64,000 nucleotides of DNA from Nemertoderma westbladi (lineage: Eukaryota > Xenacoelomorpha > Nemertodermatida > Nemertodermatidae). Below, one piece after another: positions 11,008-26,000 of this stretch. Below the pieces are notes generated by a model. The model made no database searches. It saw nothing but the letters and a program-made list of their open reading frames with translations, and had not been told where the DNA came from. The DNA lies in assembly GCA_032718475.1 (NCBI GenBank), contig JAUCBJ010008982.1, positions 38,672 to 102,671 on the forward strand, given 5' to 3'. Both the position numbers and the translations under genes were made by a program. Within the stretch, counting starts at the first letter, position 1; the number at the start of each line of letters is the position of its first letter.

Positions 11008-14000
11008 GTTAGTAAAATATTAACAATAATGGCTGGACCAGGTGGCCCTACACACACATGGGTAAAATATAAACAGTGGCTGGACCAGCTGGGCCTACAC
11101 ATGGGTAAAATATAAACAGTGGCTGGATCAGCTGGGCCTACACACACATGGGTAAAATATAAACAGTGGCTGGATCAGCTGGCCCTACACACACATGGGT
11201 AAAATATAAACAGTGGCTGGACCAGCTGGGCCTACACATGGGTAAAATAGTAACAATAATGGCTGGACCAGCTGGCCCTACACACACATGGGTAAAATAT
11301 AAACAGTGGCTGGACCAGCTGGGCCTACACATGGGTAAAATATTAACAATAATGGCTGGACCAGCTGAGCCTACATACACATGGGTAAAATATAAACAGT
11401 GGCTGGACCAGCTGGCCCTACACACACATGGGTAAAATATAAACAGTGGCTGGACCAGCTGGCCCTACACACACATGGGTAAAATATAAACAGTGGCTGG
11501 ACCAGCTGGACCTACACATGGGTAAAATATAAACAGTGGCTGGATCAGCTGGCCCTACACACACATGGGTAAAATATAAACAGTGGCTGGACCAGCTGGA
11601 CCTACACATTGGTAAAATATAAACAGTGGCTGGATCAGCTGGCCCTACACACACATGGGTAAAATATAAACAGTGGCTGGACCAGCTGGACCTACACATG
11701 GGTAAAATATAAACAGTGGGTGGATCAGCTGGCCCTACACACACATGGGTAAAATATAAACAGTGGCTGGACCAGCTGGGCCTACACATGGGTAAAATAT
11801 AAACAGTGGCTGGATCAGCTGGCCCTACACACACATGGGTAAAATATAAACAGTGGCTGGACCAGCTGGGCCTACACATGGGTAAAATAGTAACAATAAT
11901 GGCTGGACCAGCTGGCCCTACACACACATGGGTAAAATATAAACAGTGGCTGGACCAGCTGGGCCTACACATGGGTAAAATATTAACAATAATGGCTGGA
12001 CCAGCTGAGCCTACATACACATGGGTAAAATATAAACAGTGGCTGGACCAGCTGGGCCTACACATGGGTAAAATATTAACAATAATGGCTGGACCAGCTG
12101 AGCCTACATACACATGGGTAAAATATAAACAGTGGCTGGACCAGCTGGACCTACACACACATGGGTAAAATATAAACAGTGGCTGGACCAGCTGGGCCTA
12201 CACATGGGTAAAATATAAACAGTGGCTGGACCAGCTGGGCCTACACACACATGGGTAAAATAGTAACAATAATGGCTGGACCAGCGGGGCCTACACACAC
12301 ATGGGTAAAATATAAACAGTGGCTGGACCAGCTGGGCCTACACATGGGTAAAATATTAACAATAATGGCTGGACCAGCTGAGCCTACATACACATGGGTA
12401 AAATATAAACAGTGGCTGGACCAGCTGGCCCTACACACACATGGGTAAAATATAAACAGTGTCTGGACCAGCTGGGCCTACACATGGGTAAAATAGTAAC
12501 AATAATGGCTGGACCAGCTGGCCCTACACACACATGGGTAAAATATAAACAGTGGCTGGACCAGCTGGGCCTACACATGGGTAAAATATTAACAATAATG
12601 GCTGGACCAGCTGAGCCTACATACACATGGGTAAAATATAAACAGTGGCTGGACCAGCTGGCCCTGCACACACATGGGTAAAATATAAACAGTGGCTGGA
12701 ACAGCTGGGCCTACACATGGGTAAAATAGTAACAATAATGGCTGGACCAGCTGAGCCTACATACACATGGGTAAAATATAACAGTGGCTGGACCAGCTGG
12801 CCCTACACACACATGGGTAAAATATAAACAGTGGCTGGACCAGCTGGGCCTACACACACATGGGTAAAATATAAACAGTGGCTGGACCAGCTGGGCCTAC
12901 ACACACATGGGTAAAATATAAACAGTGGCTGGACCAGCTGGGCCTACACATGGGTAAAATATTAACAATAATGGCTGTACCAGCTGGGCCTACACACACA
13001 TGGGAAAAATATAAACAGTGGCTGGACCAGCTGGCCCTACACACATATGGGTAAAATATAAACAGTGGCTGGACCAGCTGGGCCTACACATGGGTAAAAT
13101 AGTAACAATAATGGCTGGACCAGCTGAGCCTACATACACATGGGTAAAATATAACAGTGGCTGGACCAGCTGGCCCTACACACACATGGGTAAAATATAA
13201 GCAGTGGCTGGACCAGCTTGCCCTACACACACATGGGTAAAATATAAACAGTGGCTGGACCAGATGGAGCTACTAATGGGTAAAATATAAACAATGGCAG
13301 GACCAGCTGGACCTACACATGGGTAAAATATTAACAATAATGGCTGGACCAACTGAGCCTACATACACATGGGTAAAATATAAACAGTGGCTGGACCAGC
13401 TGGCCCTACACACACATGGGTAAAATATAGACAGTGGCTGGACCAGCTGGGCCTACACATGGGTAAAATAGTAACAATAATGGCTGGACCAGCTGAGCCT
13501 ACATACACATGGGTAAAATATAACAGTGGCTGGACCAGCTGGCCTTACACACACATGGGTAAAATATAAACAGTGGCTGGACCAGCTGGGCCTACACACA
13601 CATGGGTAAAATATAAACAGTGGCTGGACCAGCTGGGCCTACACACACATGGGTAAAAAATAAACAGTGGCTGGACCAGCTGGGCCTACACATGGGTAAA
13701 ATATTAACAATAATGGCTGTACCAGCTGGGCCTACACACACATGGGTAAAATATAAACAGTGGCTGGACCAGCTGGGCCTACACATGGGTAAAATATTAA
13801 CAATAATGGCTGTACCAGCTGGGCCTACACACACATGGGTAAAATATAAACAGTGGCTGGACCAGCTGGGCCTACACAACACACACATGGGTAAAATATA
13901 AACAGTGGTTGGACCAGATGGCCCTACACACACATGGGTAAATTATAAACAATGGCTGGACCAGCTGAGCCTACATACACATGGGTAAAATATAAACAGT

Positions 14001-17000
14001 GGCTGGACCAGCTGGCCCTACACACACATGGGTAAAATATAAACAGTGGCTGGACCAGCTGGGCCTACACATGGGTAAAATAGTAACAATAATGGCTGGA
14101 CCAGCTGAGCCTACATACACATTGGTAAAATATAACAGTGGCTGGACCAGCTGGCCCTACACACACATGGGTAAAATATAAACAGTGGCTGGACCAGCTG
14201 GGCCTACACACACATGGGTAAAATATAAACAATGGCTGGACCAGCTGGGCCTACACACACATGGGTAAAATATAAAGAGTGGCTGGACCAGCTGGGCCTA
14301 CACATGGGTAAAATATTAACAATAATGGCTGTACCAGCTGGGCCTACACACACATGGATAAAATATAAACAGTGGCTGGACCAGCTGGGCCTACACAACA
14401 CACACATGGGTAAAATATAAACAGTGGTTGGACCAGATGGCCCTACACACACATGGGTAAATTATAAACAGTGGCTGGACCAGCTGGGCCTACACATACA
14501 TGGGTAAAATATAAACAGTGACTGGACCTGCTAGCCCTACACACACATGGGTAAAATATAAACAGTGGCTGGACCAGCTGGGCCTACACATACATGGGTA
14601 AAATATAAACAGTGGCTGGACCAGCTGGACCTACACACACATGGGTAAAATATAAACAATGGCTGGACCAGCTGGGCCTACACACACATGGGTAAAATAT
14701 AAACAGTGGCTGGACCAGCTGGGCCTACACATGGGTAAAATATTAACAATGGCTGGACCAGCTGGGCCTCACACACATGGGTAAAATATAAACAGTGGCT
14801 GGACCAGCTGGGCCTACACAACACACACATGGGTAAAATATAAACAGTGGTTGGACCAGATGGCCCTACACACACATGGGTAAAATATAAACAGTGGCTG
14901 GACAAGCTGGACCTACACATGGGTAAAATATTAACAATAATGGCTGGACCAGCTGGCCCTACACACACACGGGTATAATATAAACAGTGGCTGGACCAGC
15001 TGGACCTACACATGGGTAAAATATTAACAATAATGGCTGGACCAGCTGGCCCTACACACACATGGGTAAAATAGAAACAGTGGCTGGACCAGCTGGCTCT
15101 ACACATGGGTAAAATATATACAGTGGCTGGACCATTTGGACCTACACACACATGGGTAAAATATAATCAATGGCTGGACCAGCTGGCCCTACACTTGGGT
15201 AAAATATAAACAATGGCTGGACCAGCTGGGCCTACACATGGGTAAAATAGTAACAATAATGGCTGGAGCAGCTGGAGCAGCTGGGCCTACACACACATGG
15301 GTAAAATATAAACAATGGCTGGACCAGCTGGCCCTAAACACACATGGCTAAAATATAAACAGTGGCTGGACCAGCTGGGCCTACACACACATGGGTAAAA
15401 TATAAACAGTGGCTGGACCAGCTGGCCCTACACATGGGTAAAATGTAAACAATGGCTGGACCAGCTGGGCCTACACACACATGGGTAAAATATAAACAGT
15501 GGCTGGACCAGATGGCCCTACACACACATGGGTAAAATATAAACAGTGGCTGGACCAGCTGGCCCTACACACACATGGGTAAAATATAAACAGTGGCTGG
15601 ACCAGCTGGGCCTACACATGGGTAAAATATTAACAATAATGGCTGTACCAGCTGGGCCTACACACACATGGGTAAAATATAAACAGTGGCTGGACCAGCT
15701 GGGCCTACACATGGGTAAAATATTAACAATAATGGCTGTACCAGCTGGGCCTACACACATGGGTAAAATATAAACAGAGGCTGGACCAGCTTGCCCTAAA
15801 CATGGGTAAAATATGTAGCTGAGTGTATTAAGTAACCGATAGTGTGAAAGTAAAGATAAATATACGATAATGTGAAACACTGAGGAGACTTGGGATCCCT
15901 CTGTATTGGCTGTTACCTGAAAGATAGACTGACAAAATTGGAAGCGTATAAAATGCGTCGTCTCATTGAATACATAATCGGTGTTTTTGTGTTTTAAACG
16001 AATATCAACTTATAAGATTAAAACAATAATGTTAATGCGTTGTTTATTGTTTATTCCACCGTTTAATAGATGGAAAACAGTATTACGAAAAGTGCCAAAT
16101 GTACAAAGTTCCTCTAGAAAACAACGAAACGTTCGGGAATTTGAGCCAGGAAACCGAATCGTGCCGTTATGGATGGTGGTACGACATAGAGTTCGGTAAA
16201 ACTATAATCAGCGAGGTTAGTAAACAGGAGCTACAGACACCGACTAGATTCCTTCAAATAAACCAACTCTGTTTAGTAAACAGGAGCTACAGACACCGAC
16301 TAGATTCCTTCAAATAAACCAACTCTGTTTAGTAAACAGGAGCTACAGACACCGACTAGATTCCTTCAAATAAACCAACTCTGGTTAGTAAACAGGAGCT
16401 ACAGACACCGACTAGATTCCTTCAAATAAACCAACTCTGTTTAGTAAACAGGAGCTACAGACACCGACTAGATTCCTTCAAATAAACCAACTCTGGTTAG
16501 TAAACAGGAGCTACAGACACCAACTAGATTCCTTCAAATAAACCAACTCTGGTTAGTAAACAGGAGCTACAGACACCGACTAGATTCCTTCAAATAAACC
16601 AACTCTGTTTAGTAAACAGGAGCTACAGACACCGACTAGATTCCTTCAAATAAACCAACTCTGTTTAGTAAACAGGAGCTACAGACACCGACTAGATTCC
16701 TTCAAATAAACCAACTCTGTTTAGTAAACAGGAGCTACAGACACCGACTAGATTCCTTCAAATAAACCAACTCTGGTTAGTAAACAGGAGCTACAGACAC
16801 CAACTAGATTCCTTCAAATAAACCAACTGTGGTTAGTAAACAGGAGCTACAGACACCGACTAGATTCCTTCAAATAAAACAACTCTGTTTAGTAAACAGG
16901 AGCTACAGACACCGACTAGATTCCTTCAAATAAACCAACTCTGGTTAGTAAACAGGAGCTACAGACACCGACTAGATTCCTTCAAATAAACCAACTCTGG

Positions 17001-20000
17001 TTAGTAAACAGGAGCTACAGACACCGACTAGATTCCTTCAAATAAACCAACTCTGGTTAGTAAACAGGAGCTACAGACACCAACTAGATTCCTTCAAATA
17101 AACCAACTCTGGTTAGTAAACAGGAGCTACAGACACCGACTAGATTCCTTCAAATAAACCAACTCTGGTTAGTAAACAGGAGCTACAGACACCGACTAGA
17201 TTCCTTCAAATAAACCAACTCTGGTTAGTAAACAGGAGCTACAGACACCAACTAGATTCCTTCAAATAAACCAACTCTGTTTAGTAAACAGGAGCTACAG
17301 ACACCAACTAGATTCCTTCAAATAAACCAACTCTGTTTAGTAAACAGGAGCTACAGACACCGACTAGATTCCTTCAAATAAACCAACTCTGTTTAGTAAA
17401 CAGGAGCTACAGACACCGACTAGATTCCTTCAAATAAACCAACTCTGTTTAGTAAACAGGAGCTACAGACACCGACTAGATTCCTTCAAATAAACCAAAT
17501 CTGTTTAGTAAACAGGAGCTACAGACACCGACTAGATTCCTTCAAATAAACCAACTCTGGTTAGTAAACAGGAGCTACAGACACCAACTAGATTCCTTCA
17601 AATAAACCAACTGTGGTTAGTAAACAGGAGCTACAGACACCGACTAGATTCCTTCAAATAAAACAACTCTGTTTAGTAAACAGGAGCTACAGACACCGAC
17701 TAGATTCCTTCAAATAAACCAACTCTGGTTAGTAAACAGGAGCTACAGACACCGACTAGATTCCTTCAAATAAACCAACTCTGGTTAGTAAACAGGAGCT
17801 ACAGACACCGACTAGATTCCTTCAAATAAACCAACTCTGGTTAGTAAACAGGAGCTACAGACACCAACTAGATTCCTTCAAATAAACCAATTCTGTTCAG
17901 TAAACAGGAGCTACAGACACCGACTAGATTCCTTCAAATAAACCAACTCTGTTTAGTAAACAGGAGCTACAGACACCGACTAGATTCCTTCAAATAAACC
18001 AACTCTGTTTAGTAAACAGGAGCTACAGACACCGACTAGATTCCTTCAAATAAACCAACTCTGGTTAGTAAACAGGAGCTACAGACACCAACTAGATTCC
18101 TTCAAATAAACCAACTCTGGTTAGTAAACAGGAGCTACAGACACCGACTAGATTCCTTCAAATAAACCAACTCTGTTTAGTAAACAGGAGCTACAGACAC
18201 CGACTAGATTCCTTCAAATAAACCAACTCTGTTTAGTAAACAGGAGCTACAGACACCGACTAGATTCCTTCAAATAAACCAAATCTGTTTAGTAAACAGG
18301 AGCTACAGACACCGACTAGATTCCTTCAAATAAACCAACTCTGGTTAGTAAACAGGAGCTACAGACACCAACTAGATTCCTTCAAATAAACCAACTGTGG
18401 TTAATAAACAGGAGCTACAGACACCGACTAGATTCCTTCAAATAAAACAACTCTGTTTAGTAAACAGGAGCTACAGACACCGACTAGATTCCTTCAAATA
18501 AAACAACTCTGTTTAGTAAACAGGAGCTACAGACACCGACTAGATTCCTTCAAATAAACCAACTCTGGTTAGTAAACAGGAGCTACAGACACCGACTAGA
18601 TTCCTTCAAATAAACCAACTCTGGTTAGTAAACAGGAGCTACAGACACCAACTAGATTCCTTCAAATAAACCAACTGTGGTTAGTAAACAGGAGCTACAG
18701 ACACCGACTAGATTCCTTCAAATAAAACAACTCTGTTTAGTAAACAGGAGCTACAGACACCGACTAGATTCCTTCAAATAAACCAACTCTGGTTAGTAAA
18801 CAGGAGCTACAGACACCGACTAGATTCCTTCAAATAAACCAACTCTGGTTAGTAAACAGGAGCTACAGACACCGACTAGATTCCTTCAAATAAACCAACT
18901 CTGGTTAGTAAACAGGAGCTACAGACACCAACTAGATTCCTTCAAATAAACCAATTCTGTTCAGTAAACAGGAGCTACAGACACCGACTAGATTCCTTCA
19001 AATAAACCAACTCTGTTTAGTAAACAGGAGCTACAGACACCGACTAGATTCCTTCAAATAAACCAACTCTGTTTAGTAAACAGGAGCTACAGACACCGAC
19101 TAGATTCCTTCAAATAAACCAACTCTGGTTAGTAAACAGGAGCTACAGACACCAACTAGATTCCTTCAAATAAACCAACTCTGGTTAGTAAACAGGAGCT
19201 ACAGACACCGACTAGATTCCTTCAAATAAACCAACTCTGTTTAGTAAACAGGAGCTACAGACACCGACTAGATTCCTTCAAATAAACCAACTCTGTTTAG
19301 TAAACAGGAGCTACAGACACCGACTAGATTCCTTCAAATAAACCAAATCTGTTTAGTAAACAGGAGCTACAGACACCGACTAGATTCCTTCAAATAAACC
19401 AACTCTGGTTAGTAAACAGGAGCTACAGACACCAACTAGATTCCTTCAAATAAACCAACTGTGGTTAGTAAACAGGAGCTACAGACACCGACTAGATTCC
19501 TTCAAATAAAACAACTCTGTTTAGTAAACAGGAGCTACAGACACCGACTAGATTCCTTCAAATAAAACAACTCTGTTTAGTAAACAGGAGCTACAGACAC
19601 CGACTAGATTCCTTCAAATAAACCAACTCTGGTTAGTAAACAGGAGCTACAGACACCGACTAGATTCCTTCAAATAAACCAACTCTGGTTAGTAAACAGG
19701 AGCTACAGACACCAACTAGATTCCTTCAAATAAACCAATTCTGTTCAGTAAACAGGAGCTACAGACACCGACTAGATTCCTTCAAATAAACCAACTCTGT
19801 TTAGTAAACAGGAGCTACAGACGCCGACTAGATTCCTTCAAATAAACCAACTCTGTTTAGTAAACAGGAGCTACAGACACCGACTAGATTCCTTCAAATA
19901 AACCAAATCTGTTTAGTAAACAGGAGCTACAGACACTGACTAGATTCCTTCAAATAAACCAACTCAGTTTAGTAAACAGGAGCTACAGACACCGACTAGA

Positions 20001-23000
20001 TTCCTTCAAACAAACCAAATCTGTTTAGTAAACAGGAGCTACAGATACCGACTAGATTCCTTCAAACAAACCAACTCTGGTTAGTAAACAGGAGCTACAG
20101 ACACCGACTAGATTCCTTCAAATAAACCAACTCTGTTAAGTAAACAGGAGCTACAGACACCGACTAGATTCCTTCAAATAAACCAACTCTGGTTAGTAAA
20201 CAGGAGCTACAGACACCGACTAGATTCCTTCAAATAAACCAAATCTGTTTAGTAAACAGGAGCTACAGACACCGACTAGATTCCTTCAAATAAACCAACT
20301 CTGTTTAGTAAACAGGAGCTACAGACGCCGACTAGATTCCTTCAAATAAACCAACTCTGTTTAGTAAACAGGAGCTACAGACACCGACTAGATTCCTTCA
20401 AATAAACCAAATCTGTTTAGTAAACATAGCAGGAGCTACAGACACTGACTAGATTCCTTCAAATAAACCAACTCAGTTTAGTAAACAGGAGCTACAGACA
20501 CCGACTAGATTCCTTCAAACAAACCAAATCTGTTTAGTAAACAGGAGCTACAGACACCGACTAGATTCCTTCAAATAAACCAACTCTGTTTAGTAAACAG
20601 GAGCTACAGACACCGACTAGATTCCTTCAAATAAACCAACTCTGTTTAGTAAACAGGAGCTACAGACACCGACTAGATTCCTTCAAATAAACCAACTCTG
20701 TTTAGTAAACAGGAGCTACAGACACCGACTAGATTCCTTCAAACAAACCAAATCTGGTTAGTAAACAGGAGCTACAGACACCAACTAGATTCCTTCAAAT
20801 AAACCAACTCTGTTTAGTAAACAGGAACTACAGACACCGACTAGATTCCTTCAAATAAACCAACTCTGGTTAGTAAACAGGAGCTACAGACACCGACTAG
20901 ATTCCTTCAAATAAACCAACTCTGGTTAGTAAACAGGAGCTACAGACACCGACTAGATTCCTTCAAATAAACCAATTCTGTTTAGTAAACAGGAGCTACA
21001 GACACCGACTAGATTCCTTCAAATAAACCAATTCTGTTTAGTAAACAGGAACGACAGACACCGACTAGATTCCTTCAAATAAACCAACTCTGGTTAGTAA
21101 ACAGGAGCTACAGACACCGACTAGATTCCTTCAAATAAACCAACTCTGGTTAGTAAATAGGAGCTACAGACACCGACTAGATTCCTTCAAATAAACCAAT
21201 TCTGTTTAGTAAACAGGAGCTACAGACACCGACTAGATTCCTTCAAATAAACCAACTCAGTTTAGTAAACAGGAGCTACAGACACCGACTAGATTCCTTC
21301 AAATAAACCAACTCTGGTTAGTAAACAGGAGCTACAGACACCGACTAGATTCCTTCAATTAAACCAACTCTGTTTAGTAAACAGGAGCTACAGACACCGA
21401 CTAGATTCCTTCAAATAAACCAAATCTGTTTAGTAAACATAGCAGGAGCTACAGACACTGACTAGATTCCTTCAAATAAACCAACTCAGTTTAGTAAACA
21501 GGAGCTACAGACACCGACTAGATTCCTTCAAATAAACCAACTCTGGTTAGTAAACAGGAGCTACAGACACCAACTAGATTCCTTCAAATAAACCAACTCT
21601 GGTTAGTAAACAGGAGCTACAGACACCGACTAGATTCCTTCAAATAAACCAACTCTGTTTAGTAAACGGGAGCTACAGACACCGACTAGATTCCTTCAGA
21701 TCAGTATACGATGGTTCGACAACATTTGTGTCTACTGTTGACGGTGACACAGAACCATTTGAAGTGTTATGGGGCGTCCTCCAAGGAGACACACTTGCAC
21801 CATTCTTGTTCATTATTGTGGTTGACTATGTTCTACGCATGTCCTTAGATCATCATAATGATGATGGGGTGATGATAACTCCACCTACTGGCTCCAGAAG
21901 TCGAGGAAATCCTGCCAAGTACCTAACTGATCTAGACTTTGCTGATGACTTAGGAGTACTCTCAGAATCATTAGAGGGAGCCCAGCGGCTCCTCAGCTCA
22001 TTAGAACATGCTGCTTCTAGTGTTGGTCTTTTTATTAACTCAAGAAAGACCAAAATTCTGACAGTTAACTTTGAAAGTCCTCAGCAAGTCTCTGATCGGA
22101 TGAGCATAAGCTCAAAGGATGGTATGCTTGAGCATGTGGACGACTTCTGTTACCTGGGATCATGGATCCGGAAGTCAGGTGAGGACCTTCGAATACGTAA
22201 GGGAAAGGCATGGGCAGCCTTGAATAGGCTTTCCAGGATTTGGAAGTCACCTAGAATTAATCGGAAACTTAAGGTCCGATTATTTAGAGCAGCAGTAGTT
22301 CCAGTACTCCTCTACGGGAGTCCATGCTGGGCTCTAACTGCTGAGGACACCAAATCTCTGGATGGCACATTCACAAGAATGCTACGCCGGGTACATTGTG
22401 TCAAGTACAATGCACACATCTCCAACCAGACACTATATAACATTGGAGGTGTCTCATTGGTTCCCCCAAGCTTGACACTAGAACAAAATCGCCTCCGCTT
22501 TGCAGGACATTGCTTTCGCCGTGAGGACCAGCCAGTGCATAATCTTGTACTTTGGCAGCCTCATGGAGTGAATAAGCATGGTGGACAGCCCATGACTTTC
22601 TTGAGACGCATCTTAAAGGACACTGGCCTTAAAGATGCGGATGATCTAGCAAATGTCATGGGTGATGGGAGTTGTGGCGGTGCAATTTTGTTGACAAGCC
22701 GGCACAGCATTCTTAAAAATGCAGCTGCAATGCAGCATGCCGATCCTAGTAGTAGATTCCTTCAAATAAACCAACTCTGTTTAGTAAACAGGAGCTACAG
22801 ACACCGACTAGATTCCTTCAAATAAACCAACTCTGGTTAGTAAACAGGAGCTACAGACACCAACTAGATTCCTTCAAATAAACCAACTCTGGTTAGTAAA
22901 CAGGAGCTACAGACACCAACTAGATTCCTTCAAATAAACCAACTCTGGTTAGTAAACAGGAGCTACAGACACCGACTAGATTCCTTCAAATAAACCAACT

Positions 23001-26000
23001 CTGGTTAGTAAACAGGAGCTACAGACACCGACTAGATTCCTTCAAATAAACCAACTCTGGTTAGTAAACAGGAGCTACAAACACCGACTAGATTCCTTCA
23101 AATAAACCAACTCTGTTTAGTAAACAGGAGCTACAGACACCGACTAGATTCCTTCAAATAAACCAACTCTGGTTAGTAAACAGGAGCTACAGACACCAAC
23201 TAGATTCCTTCAAATAAACCAACTCTGGTTAGTAAACAGGAGCTACAGACACCAACTAGATTCCTTCAAATAAACCAACTCTGGTTAGTAAACAGGAGCT
23301 ACAGACACCGACTAGATTCCTTCAAATAAACCAACTCTGTTTAGTAAACAGGAGCTACAGACACCGACTAGATTCCTTCAAATAAACCAACTCTGTTTAG
23401 TAAACAGGAGCTACAGACACCGACTAGATTCCTTCAAATAAACCAAATCTGTTTAGTAAACAGGAGCTACAGACACCGACTAGATTCCTTCAAATAAACC
23501 AACTCTGGTTAGTAAACAGGAGCTACAGACACCAACTAGATTCCTTCAAATAAACCAACTGTGGTTAGTAAACAGGAGCTACAGACACCGACTAGATTCC
23601 TTCAAATAAAACAACTCTGTTTAGTAAACAGGAGCTACAGACACCGACTAGATTCCTTCAAATAAAACAACTCTGTTTAGTAAACAGGAGCTACAGACAC
23701 CGACTAGATTCCTTCAAATAAACCAACTCTGGTTAGTAAACAGGAGCTACAGACACCGACTAGATTCCTTCAAATAAACCAACTCTGGTTAGTAAACAGG
23801 AGCTACAGACACCAACTAGATTCCTTCAAATAAACCAATTCTGTTCAGTAAACAGGAGCTACAGACACCGACTAGATTCCTTCAAATAAACCAACTCTGT
23901 TTAGTAAACAGGAGCTACAGACGCCGACTAGATTCCTTCAAATAAACCAACTCTGTTTAGTAAACAGGAGCTACAGACACCGACTAGATTCCTTCAAATA
24001 AACCAAATCTGTTTAGTAAACAGGAGCTACAGACACTGACTAGATTCCTTCAAATAAACCAACTCAGTTTAGTAAACAGGAGCTACAGACACCGACTAGA
24101 TTCCTTCAAACAAACCAAATCTGTTTAGTAAACAGGAGCTACAGATACCGACTAGATTCCTTCAAACAAACCAACTCTGGTTAGTAAACAGGAGCTACAG
24201 ACACCGACTAGATTCCTTCAAATAAACCAACTCTGTTAAGTAAACAGGAGCTACAGACACCGACTAGATTCCTTCAAATAAACCAACTCTGGTTAGTAAA
24301 CAGGAGCTACAGACACCGACTAGATTCCTTCAAATAAACCAAATCTGTTTAGTAAACAGGAGCTACAGACACCGACTAGATTCCTTCAAATAAACCAACT
24401 CTGTTTAGTAAACAGGAGCTACAGACGCCGACTAGATTCCTTCAAATAAACCAACTCTGTTTAGTAAACAGGAGCTACAGACACCGACTAGATTCCTTCA
24501 AATAAACCAAATCTGTTTAGTAAACATAGCAGGAGCTACAGACACTGACTAGATTCCTTCAAATAAACCAACTCAGTTTAGTAAACAGGAGCTACAGACA
24601 CCGACTAGATTCCTTCAAACAAACCAAATCTGTTTAGTAAACAGGAGCTACAGACACCGACTAGATTCCTTCAAATAAACCAACTCTGTTTAGTAAACAG
24701 GAGCTACAGACACCGACTAGATTCCTTCAAATAAACCAACTCTGTTTAGTAAACAGGAGCTACAGACACCGACTAGATTCCTTCAAATAAACCAACTCTG
24801 TTTAGTAAACAGGAGCTACAGACACCGACTAGATTCCTTCAAACAAACCAAATCTGGTTAGTAAACAGGAGCTACAGACACCAACTAGATTCCTTCAAAT
24901 AAACCAACTCTGTTTAGTAAACAGGAACTACAGACACCGACTAGATTCCTTCAAATAAACCAACTCTGGTTAGTAAACAGGAGCTACAGACACCGACTAG
25001 ATTCCTTCAAATAAACCAACTCTGGTTAGTAAACAGGAGCTACAGACACCGACTAGATTCCTTCAAATAAACCAATTCTGTTTAGTAAACAGGAGCTACA
25101 GACACCGACTAGATTCCTTCAAATAAACCAATTCTGTTTAGTAAACAGGAACGACAGACACCGACTAGATTCCTTCAAATAAACCAACTCTGGTTAGTAA
25201 ACAGGAGCTACAGACACCGACTAGATTCCTTCAAATAAACCAACTCTGGTTAGTAAATAGGAGCTACAGACACCGACTAGATTCCTTCAAATAAACCAAT
25301 TCTGTTTAGTAAACAGGAGCTACAGACACCGACTAGATTCCTTCAAATAAACCAACTCAGTTCAGTAAACAGGAGCTACAGACACCGACTAGATTCCTTC
25401 AAATAAACCAACTCTGGTTAGTAAACAGGAGCTACAGACACCGACTAGATTCCTTCAAATAAACCAACTCTGTTTAGTAAACAGGAGCTACAGACACCGA
25501 CTAGATTCCTTCAAATAAACCAAATCTGTTTAGTAAACATAGCAGGAGCTACAGACACTGACTAGATTCCTTCAAATAAACCAACTCAGTTTAGTAAACA
25601 GGAGCTACAGACACCGACTAGATTCCTTCAAATAAACCAACTCTGGTTAGTAAACAGGAGCTACAGACACCAACTAGATTCCTTCAAATAAACCAACTCT
25701 GGTTAGTAAACAGGAGCTACAGACACCGACTAGATTCCTTCAAATAAACCAACTCTGTTTAGTAAACGGGAGCTACAGACACCGACTAGATTCCTTCAGA
25801 TCAGTATACGATGGTTCGACAACATTTGTGTCTACTGTTGACGGTGACACAGAACCATTTGAAGTGTTATGGGGCGTCCTCCAAGGAGACACACTTGCAC
25901 CATTCTTGTTCATTATTGTGGTTGACTATGTTCTACGCATGTCCTTAGATCATCATAATGATGATGGGGTGATGATAACTCCACCTACTGGCTCCAGAAG

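Noticed and set aside
11138-15880. Many open frames in both strands of intron 1 with HTWVKYKQWLDQL or CRPSWSSHCLYFTH repeats
   Set aside because: The array lies between two well-supported exons and units shift frame freely through 41-47 bp length variants; there is no coherent protein.
21728-22825. A 365-residue host gene
   Set aside because: It is the C-terminal half of a LINE reverse transcriptase; the last 40 or so codons come from a frameshift into the adjacent 56-bp repeat.
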